Part shown: piece by piece, positions 56,496 through 64,000 of the stretch
Position numbering within the stretch: the first letter of the stretch is position 1
How the letters are laid out: the number at the start of each line of letters is the position of its first letter
Assembly: GCF_002994745.2 (NCBI RefSeq)
Contig: NC_037090.1
Span: forward strand, 16,728,001 to 16,792,000
Source: Rosa chinensis
Lineage: Eukaryota; Streptophyta; Magnoliopsida; Rosales; Rosaceae
DNA: 64,000 nt
Reading direction: 5' to 3'
Notes under the pieces: generated by a model
Told to the model about the DNA's origin: nothing
What the model saw: only the letters and a program-made list of their open reading frames with translations
Databases searched by the model: none
Made by a program: the position numbers and the translations under genes

Positions 56496-56800
56496 TGTTG
56501 TATAAACCTAGCACTCACACACTACAATATCTGGGAGAATTTCACTTGTTTATTCAAATACTGAATGTTGGCTTATATAGCCTTACAAAGAAAAAATAGA
56601 AAACAAACGTACTTCCCTCATAAGTAAGGTTTAATGTATTCAAACCTAACTGCCCTCATAAGTAGAGTAACGTCTTCATAAGTAGAGTAACTGCCCTCAT
56701 AAGTAGAGTAACGTACTGCCCTCATGAATATGGTTTATTATCTGCAATAACTAAAACAAAACCCTCACAGAATAACAGCTAAGCCTCAGCTATTCCAACA
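56496..56800 (-). repeat. 5' LTR of Copia element 2
   Basis: 305 bp. Carries one more 17-21-base 'ctcataagtagagtaac' unit than the 3' LTR, plus about five substitutions. Confidence 0.93.
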
Positions 56801-57343
56801 GTCCCATAACCTTTAGATGGCCAACAACCTCACCGACACAGATCCACCGCCAGACCCAGCGCATGAACTAGAGGCCACCATTTGTCCCCAAAATCCAAAG
56901 CACCAATTTGTAACATTAGCAGTGCACATTTCAATGCAGAAACAACAGAACACCCTTCACAATGAACAAAGAACTCTCAGACTGTAGGGCGACCGATCGC
57001 ATATGGCTGGCAATGTGGCTGTGATTTATGGGCAAGTAAGGCATAGTTTCAAGCCCTAGTTTTAGGTTTAAACCAAGACAAATCTTCAAATGGACAAGGA
57101 GCAAAGAATCAAACCTCAAAAATGAGGTAAAATTAATAAATTCGAAAGAAACAAATAGTCAAAGTCCCAATAGAATCATTTGCTCCAGCTCTATCAATAG
57201 TCAAATAAGAATAGAGCGTTTAGACTAAAGATTTTTTATTTTTTCATCTCTCTTGGAGACGTACAATAACCCTAGTAAACGAGTATGGTATATTCCTAAT
57301 AGGAATGGTTGACTCACAGTAACAAAATGGAATCCCTAGTTCC

Positions 57344-58777
57344 CTACTGCGGACCAAAGAGCGTGATATCTCGATTGTTAAGAGGCTGTAATGGTCTTGC
57401 ATTCATCCCATGCTGCATTCAAGTTAATCAAAAGAAGAACTTAATAAAATGTGATTTTTATTTTGATGTGTAGATGAGGTCAGTCAATAAAAATATGTTA
57501 CTTACATCGACTTGTTCAATTAGCCCCAGCTGTTCTTCTGAAACAGAATGTACCTGAGATGAAAATGTGAATCTTATTACAAGACTTTCGAAGAAAAACT
57601 TTGTTAAGGTGAAATGAAGAAGAGGTCATTGTACCTCTTCGTATACGCTCCAAATAACTCCTCCAGTGCAAGGAGGGGTCGTGAGTGAGCCCATGTATCT
57701 GTAAAATCGTGAGCTTGGCCATTTTATTAAACTTGGATCAATCACTCCCAAGCGTGCCTCCTTTGTACCACTTAAGGAGGATACATCGTTGCTTATCTGA
57801 AAGAAAAAAAAAAAAAAAAAAAGGATGATGGTAGAAATTATGCCTCTAGTTTCCTAGTAACCAATGCTATACGTGCAGCAGCCTATTCTTTTTCCGAATC
57901 ACAACTATGATATTTTGAGCCTTAACTTTACCTTTGACAGGAAAGGATCGGGATTGCCACTTTGGTATAGGAATGCGACTACAGCCACATCGTTGTTCTG
58001 GCTTTGGTGAACCATGTGCAATTCCAAATCATAACTGATAAAAAGAACTCTGTTTAGACATATATGAAGTATTTTGGATTTTTCAAACAGAGAAGCAAAG
58101 AGAAAGAGAAACCTTCTGCCATTAATGAAATGTTCAGAAGATCTGTGCCAATGACATCTTTTGAGCAAGTAATCAGTGCCATTTATTTGAATTGATCCAG
58201 CATCACCCTCCCATTGAATCTGCAGCAATTTAATATAAACATAGCTAAGAAAAATGGAACAGGAAAAGGTAGCGATAATGACACTCTGATGTTACTTGTG
58301 ATAGCTAAAATTGGAATTCCATTATCGTGACCTAGAAAAGATTGTACTGAATAATATTAGCTAGGCACTTCCATACCGAAATAGCATAACCTTCATGCTT
58401 CATGGTTGCATTTGAAGGCTTATAGCTCATGTTAAGATCATCTACTCTTGAGATTGCTTTTCTAGCATTCGAATCCAACAAATCTATTGGCGATTGTAAT
58501 TTTCCATCTTTGCATTCCTTCCATTCTTCCTTGAGCTCTCCCCAGTGCTCTGGTCCCTTGGGGCTCCCTTGCCTATAATCATACCCTATTTCTTCCACTG
58601 CACCAAAAAAAACAAAATTAGCTCAGTAGGTAGTGATTATGATGATGATGATGAATTCATGTTCTTATATATTTTGGCATTACCTCCTTGGCCACTGACG
58701 GGTCTGATGGGGTGCCAGGACAGAAGAAAAAGAGTGAAAGCAAAGAACTGAAGATGGACTTTCTTTGATTTAACCAT
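57344..58777 (-). CDS. Alpha-carbonic anhydrase, seven exons, 267 aa
   Basis: Exons, read leftwards, are 58777-58684, 58597-58377, 58219-58113, 58034-57932, 57796-57635, 57553-57506 and 57412-57344. All introns are GT-AG and all phases agree, giving 267 codons. The enzyme interconverts CO2 and bicarbonate. A hydrophobic signal peptide (about 1-30) predicts secretion or apoplastic location. Family marks are 'QSPIDL', the zinc ligands in 'HWH' (H128, H130) and 'ELHMVH' (H147), the paired Cys of 'ECKDG' and 'TTPPCTGG', and the C-terminal 'NARPLQPLNNRDITLFGPQ'. It is closest in style to plant alpha-CA/nectarin-like members. No lesion was found. Copia element 2 ends about 540 bases past its 3' end. 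Confidence 0.9.
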
Positions 58778-59198
58778 CACTACGTCTGCAATGAATAATA
58801 GATACAGCATTAAATCTACAATAGTAAATTTACAGCTATTGCATAATGTAATCAATTCATATCCGATGCTAACTCTACTTGAACGTACATTCAGTTCATG
58901 TATTTGGTACTCTAATTCAACTTTCTTTTTTAGCAATGTTGACAACCTATAGGGGAGAAATATATCAAATGCTATAACAAAGACTTGTAATCCTGCTTTT
59001 TTTGTCATGCCAATCTTTCATCGGTACATATTCATGCTAGGTATTTTTAGGAAAACTACCAGCCAGTCAGGTACGTAAGTCAGTACACCAGTAACTTACA
59101 GTAGTAAAACCACCAGAGGAGTTTTTGTTTTGAATTAACTCCCTGTTCAAACAAACGTAAAACAATTAATGACATCCCATCTTTCTAGAGATATATAA

Positions 59199-59464
59199 GA
59201 GCATCTTTTGTCATGCTAACGATTTTGACTATCTACTCAAAATAGCTAAAATAAAGATTAATGGAGAGTCACTAATTAGCAGTCTGCAGCTGTTAAAATA
59301 GATAAAAAGCTAAACATGTTCTCCAAAATAGCTAAAGAGCCGAAATAGAGAGTTTGCTAAAGATGCTCTTAGGAGTCTAGTGCGGCTGCTAAAATTAATA
59401 AAAAGCTAAACATGCCCTCCGAAATAGCTAAGGAGTCAAGATAGAAAGTTTGTCAAAGATGCTC
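59199..59464. mobile_element. Small MITE with duplicated right end
   Basis: TAA duplication (59196-59198, 59465-59467) and inverted 'gagcatctttg' ends. A second internal copy of the right end ('aaagatgctctt') occurs at about 59356, followed by a repeat of 'aaaaagctaaacatg'. That suggests a tandem or nested partial copy. It lies upstream of the carbonic anhydrase gene. Confidence 0.5.
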
Positions 59465-59490
59465 TAATGAAATTAACAAGGATATAATAG

Positions 59491-60829
59491 GGAGGAGGTT
59501 ACTATATGGTCAGATTGTTGGGCTCCTGCTTTGCATAAGGGGAGGCCGAGTACCAATGTTTTAACAATGGTGGAAGTTAGAAAAGTTAGTGAATTGTTGT
59601 CAGCTACGGGAGTTTGGAATGAGGCTCTGATTCGAAGGCTGTTTGGGGGGGAGGAGGCAGAAATTATTTTAAACATCCCTCTTAGCCACTAAAATATATC
59701 TGATAGGGTGGTATGGAAGTTGGAAAAGAATGGTGAGTTTTCTATTAAAACTGCTTACCGATTTGCTTTTTTACACTCTTCTTGTCGTAGCCCTTTTACT
59801 CTGGCAGTGAGTGGGAATTTTTGGAAAAGGATTTGGAAAGTGCTAGTTCCTAATGCAGCAAAAATATTTGCATGGAGGGTTTGTCATGACATTATACCAT
59901 CTCTGGACAGACTAGCTACAAGGCATGTTCAAGTAGGATCTCAGGGTTGTGTTTTGTGTGAAGGTAGTGGTGAGTCTACTTTACATTTGTGTACAGATTG
60001 CCCCATTACGAGGCAGGTATTGCACGGACATGTGATCCTGAAGAGGACGTGTTTTGATCCACAGGTTGTAGATTGTGACTTGTTGACATGGTTTGGATAT
60101 TGTGTGAGGACGTTATCTATTACAAACCTGGGGGTTTTGATTTTTCTATTGTGGAGCATTTGGAAGGAAAGAAATTCACGAGTATGGGAAGGAAAGAGTG
60201 TATTGGCCTGTGAAGTTTTTCTTCGAGCTAATTCTCGCTTGCATGAGTTTCGTGTTCATAATACAAACTCTACTCTGGGGACTGCTCGTAGAAGAAGAGT
60301 GCAAGCATGGGGGGCTCCGTCAGCAGGTGTTTTAAAAATCAATGTTGATGGCTCCTTTCATCATACCACTAGAACAGGTGGTTTCGGCTTTGTAATTAGG
60401 GATTCCAGTGGTGCAATGGTAGCTAGGGGCGCCCTTTACAGGGATTGATTTCATCTGAGCATGCCAAGGTTTTGGCGTGCAGGTCTGCAGTTAATTTTGC
60501 AATTGATCATGGTTTCACTCCAGCTAGCTATTTTGGAAACTGATGCACAAGAGGTGCAACGTCAGCTCTCTACCCAAGCGAGCGTTAATACTTCGGCGTT
60601 GGGACGATTATATGAGGACCTGAGCTTAATTCTGGCATCTCATAATAGTTTGCAAGTTCACTATGTTAGTAGGAAGACCAATGTAGTGGCCCATATGTTA
60701 GCCGCTCATGGGAGTTGTATGATGCAGGATTGTTTTTATGTTTCAGTTCCTCGTTTCCTAGCAGCTGCTATTGGTGTAATCTGCAATTTCTTCAATAAAG
60801 GGCTTACCTCCTTCTCAAAAAAAAAAAAA
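59491..60829 (+). mobile_element. 5'-truncated LINE
   Basis: The 16-bp duplication 'aacaaggatataatag' (59475-59490, 60830-60845) and a poly(A) tail preceded by 'cctccttctc'. Only the end of ORF2 remains. 5' truncation with a long target duplication is typical of target-primed reverse transcription. Confidence 0.92.
59708..60819 (+). pseudogene. LINE ORF2 C-terminus: zf-RVT and RNase H
   Basis: From 59708 the frame shows the zf-RVT region ('FWKRIWKVLVPNAAKIFAWR', then 'CVLCEGSGEST', 'HLCTDCPI') and an RNase H start 'KINVDGSFHHTTRTGGFGF'. It stops at a TGA near 60446. The RNase H continues in other frames ('LETDAQEVQRQLS', 'HYVSRKTNVVAHMLA'), so at least two frameshifts exist. It has no reverse transcriptase domain and is inactive. 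Confidence 0.85.
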
Positions 60830-61256
60830 AACAAGGATATAATAGAATCTAAAAACTAATTAATTGACACTTTGAATAAATTCACTAAACGTTTATAAAT
60901 AAATTAGCTTATAAAAAAATATATGAAAATTGAAAGGTTGGGATTTATTTCATTTCATTTACAATACGAGAACAATTCTCTCCCCCTAATGAATTCTCTA
61001 ATTAGGAAAATCTAGAGACTATATTCTTAGACTAATCATTCTCCCTAGTACCCCAACGTGGGGTTTGCAATTTCGCATGGGATTATTTTACTTATATGCA
61101 GGATTATCATAAGAAAGTAATTATCATGTAACTTTTGTAGCCCCGCAACATCTAAGTTCAATTCTATTCTCACTGGGGCCTGTTTTAACTTTTCCTCTTT
61201 CTGGGAAGGGTATACCGTATACGCCTCACGCAAAAGACTGCTAACGTCCTAACGAG

Positions 61257-61547
61257 CAGGGGCGGATTCATAAATTTTTTTTAGGTAAGGCAAGTCAATG
61301 GCAGGAGGGGAAGGGAGGAAAATTAGAGAGAAGTTGCAGATTTTGGAGGTAATTGTGAAGATTTTGCCTTAATTTTGCCCTGTTTTTACCTTGATTTTGC
61401 CTAATTTTTGTCATTTTCTTCCCCAATTCATCTTGTTTTGCCCTATTTTTGCCATTTTCACATCCCTTGCCTACACCAAATCAATGTAAAATAAAAAATC
61501 CAGTCTAGGCAACTGCCCAAACTGGGCTCTATGTGGATCCGCCCCTA
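61257..61547. mobile_element. hAT-type MITE
   Basis: The 8-bp duplication 'ctaacgag' (61249-61256, 61548-61555) and inverted ends CAGGGGCGGATTCATA / TAGGGGCGGATCCACA over 291 bp. The interior repeats 'ttttgcc' many times between 61375 and 61470. Confidence 0.82.
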
Positions 61548-61555
61548 CTAACGAG

Positions 61556-62941
61556 AAGCTAATATCATCTAATTATATTTTTTTATTTCAAAAACAAAAA
61601 AAGGAGAGAATAAGAAAGTAATATTATTCAAAAAAAAAAAGTAATATTAAGGTTGGAGACTTGGAATACGTGCACAATGACTTCTATAATAGTGTGAAGA
61701 ACAGCTACAAATTAAAATTGTAAGGCATGTGTTAGTCTTAATTCGTTTTATACGTGGACAATTGAGATTGTTAATATATGCAAACTCAAACATACAAGGA
61801 TCATTCACAAACACTCTAGATACAAGTCATACAACATATGTTATATATTTGGTCAATATATCAAAGAGATCGAAGAATACTAGCCTTGAGTGTTCACGTT
61901 GTTGATGTTTGGGACTTCGGTCTTTTGCTTCTCACCAAGGTCGAGTTCCTCTAATGGGGGACTGGTCCTAAAATATAGACTTAAAAGTAAAAGCACACGT
62001 TACCGGAAATAAGAAGAACACAACTCTTTATACAACAAGCTATATTTTTCATTTTAACGTCAAAAAGCTCAATTACAAACATAACAAACTCCTACTTAAA
62101 TAGCATAAGAGTCTAATCAAAATTAAGAAAATTAATAAATGAAAAAAATAACAAAAGAATAATAAATCTATCCAATTAATAATAAAAATTAATACCGCTA
62201 AATCTATGCTCGCAATTATAAATAAAGATATGAGAAAGAAATTAGCATTCATTTGCTGTGAAGTTTATTGTTGCCTTAACTTCGGCTGTGATATTAAAGT
62301 TATTTCTGATTTTATTAAATCCATTACGTGTTTTTCTTGCTTGGATGACGTGTATTCAAATTGGTTGAGTCAATTAGTTAATTGCTAAGTTGAGATTTAC
62401 CTAGTGGAGGTAGGTATAACTAAGTTGACTATATTAAGATCTACCCAGATGGTGATGGTCGTATAAAATATCAAGGTAGGTCAATGTTTACTAACTATAT
62501 TAAGATCTACCTAGTGGAGGTAAGTTACAAGCATCCCCGGTTCCATTTATGATTTTCGAAAGAATATGGTTTAAGACTTGCCACAAAATTGAATTATATC
62601 ATAAACCTTGTGAGATTGCCTTGCACACCACGGCTTCAATTTACCACTGAGCGAGATAGCCTTATCATGATGAAAGTTTTCTAGTTATAGGACAAAATTG
62701 ACAACACTTGGTAATAGACTTGGAGTAATGCCTTAAAGAAAAGGAAACACCATAAAAATAAACATGAGTGGAATTGAAACGAGTAGTGGTAAGACTGGCA
62801 ACAAAAATGAAGTCTATCATAGACCTTGTTAAATAGCCTTGCACACCATGTCGAAAATTCTGTATTCATCTGTTTATCTAATTATATAGCTCTAGTATGT
62901 AAATATATGACATCATGTTGTAGTCAATTTTAATAAAAATA
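61556..62941. other. AT-rich intergenic DNA with diverged short duplications
   Basis: No gene is supported. 'atattaagatctacc' recurs at about 62433 and 62491. A 65-base stretch around 'ccttgcacacca' is duplicated with divergence at about 62573-62640 and 62793-62860. Confidence 0.5.
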
Positions 62942-62946
62942 GTTAC

Positions 62947-64000
62947 TGACGCGCCTGAAAGCAAGCGCATAATTTAACCCTGAAATGTCGTTAGTAGTAT
63001 AAGTAAGTAGGGATCGTTCTATCCGGGGATTGAGGGTACACCTGTAATTGTGAAACAAATAAAGAAAAGTATTATTTACAAAAATAAAATAAAGAATAAA
63101 TATATACAAGTGAACAAAAATAAGGGGGGGTTTTAAGATTTATAGAATTGAAAATTAAAATAAATAAAATATAAAAACACATGTACAAGGGTGGATCGCA
63201 AGGAACAAAGATCAAAACCACATCCATATGCAAGAAATCCAATTACAATTCCTATAGTTGATTTTAAATGTCATGAGAGAGGAGTTGATCATGTGAAACA
63301 TTCGAAAGCAAATGATTTCCCATATTTTACTTTTCAATGCTAATTAACCTAAGCGAAAGCACCTAGATTAATCCTATCAAACATGCAATCAAGCCCTAGA
63401 AAGCTAGTCAATCATGACATGTTCAACGCATTAGACATAGAGAAAGGCTATCAACTCAAGTGTACAACTTAGTATGGAAAAGTCCACCTAATTGCAATCC
63501 TCTTTAATTAAATTCGGTCTTTGCACAAAACCTTTACTACTTTGATTCAAGTTTACACAAAACAAAAAGTCGATTTCATGTTCTTAAACCTAGCACCAAT
63601 TATATCAAAACCCTAAGTGTTTGCAACCACATAAGATTAAAATACAAAAGTTTTCTATCATGCAAATTTAATTAAACAAACCCACATAAGCAACATAAAA
63701 ATCAACATATAGAAATCACAACTTTATCTCAAAACATATAAACGGGCTTTAAACTTTGCCCTTAACATTATTTGTTAACTAGAATTCATAGTTCTACAAA
63801 TCTAAACAAAGAAAACCAAAAGAAATTACAAGGAAAAAGATAGAATTACACCATGAAAGGAGTGGATGATGAAGAGCTTGAGACGTTGATCTTGAATCTT
63901 TAAAGCAAGACTTCACTATCACGGCACAAGGTGGATGATGACGGCTAGGAGGCTTCATGGCTTCTTCTTCTCTTCTTCTCTTTGCTTAAAAATGCAGAAA
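62947..64000 (-). mobile_element. Large-LTR family, copy C (cut by window edge)
   Basis: Starts TGACGCGCC after a candidate duplication 'gttac'. It shares 'taaccctg.aatgtcgttag', 'gggattgagggta' and 'tcaaacatgcaatcaag' with copy B (31399-33483). Only 1054 bases are visible, so it cannot be decided whether this is a solo LTR or one end of a full element. Confidence 0.65.

Larger units (their letters stand above)
52026..56800 (-). mobile_element. Nearly complete Ty1/Copia retrotransposon (element 2)
   Basis: Duplication 'gtccc' (52021-52025, 56801-56805) and TGTTGTATAAAC...CTATTCCAACA LTRs. On the minus strand a Met-tRNA primer site 'tggtatcagagcccc' (about 56479-56493) lies just inside the 5' LTR, and a purine tract 'taagggagga' lies before the 3' LTR. 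Gag-PR-IN and RT-RNase H lie in two frames separated by what appears to be one frameshift near 54155. LTRs differ by about five substitutions and one 21-bp repeat-unit indel, so insertion is recent. Confidence 0.95.

Overview
This is plant nuclear DNA, most likely from a eudicot and possibly Rosaceae. The support is multi-exon genes with GT-AG introns, plant-specific families (ZAT zinc fingers, F-box/DUF295, alpha-carbonic anhydrase), plant Copia, Gypsy, LINE, Mutator and hAT elements, and a fragment of plastid DNA. The family-level guess comes from general familiarity, not a search. The window is a gene-poor, transposon-rich block (about 1-44.6 kb) followed by a more gene-bearing block (44.8-58.8 kb) and a short repeat-rich tail.

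Left block. Three related copies ('units') of an ancestral segment can be traced: unit 1 (about 0.6-9.4 kb), unit 2 (about 15.8-21.1 kb) and unit 3 (about 37.5-44.6 kb). Each carries a small two-exon membrane-protein gene on the plus strand. Units 1 and 2 also carry a convergent F-box/DUF295 gene on the minus strand. Only the unit 2 small gene is intact (104 codons). Unit 1 is frameshifted, unit 3 has lost its ATG, and the F-box copies are decayed. Because the units resemble each other, they expose where elements inserted: a Ty3/Gypsy element (2508-7197) in an intron of unit 1, a Copia element (9431-15760) between units 1 and 2, and a solo LTR (18583-19733) in unit 2. Several very short poly(A) insertions with 14-16 bp target duplications also lie in the units.

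Between units 2 and 3 lies a nested transposon stack. It holds a Pack-MULE (21199-23027) carrying pieces of WAPL and MAP70, a non-coding MULE-type element (23196-24189), and a LINE that has ORF1 but no ORF2 (24305-28021), split by a 2-kb solo LTR. Then come a RING-H2 pseudogene and an 8-kb non-autonomous LTR element (29100-37063) with an antisense ORF and a 57-bp tandem repeat. That element is broken by another solo LTR, and by a hAT element which itself contains a second Pack-MULE with an alpha-tubulin fragment. A 2.9-kb plastid insertion (ycf1 end, rps15, ndhH, ndhA exon 1) sits in unit 3.

Right block. The host genes look functional: a ZAT-type C2H2 repressor (44870-45811, minus), a 203-aa ankyrin-repeat protein in six exons (50007-51367, plus) and a 267-aa alpha-carbonic anhydrase in seven exons (57344-58777, minus). 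A nearly complete Copia element (52026-56800, minus) lies between the last two. A 5'-truncated LINE (59491-60829), small MITEs and the edge of a third large LTR (from 62947) complete the window. No tRNA, rRNA, CRISPR array or operon structure was seen.
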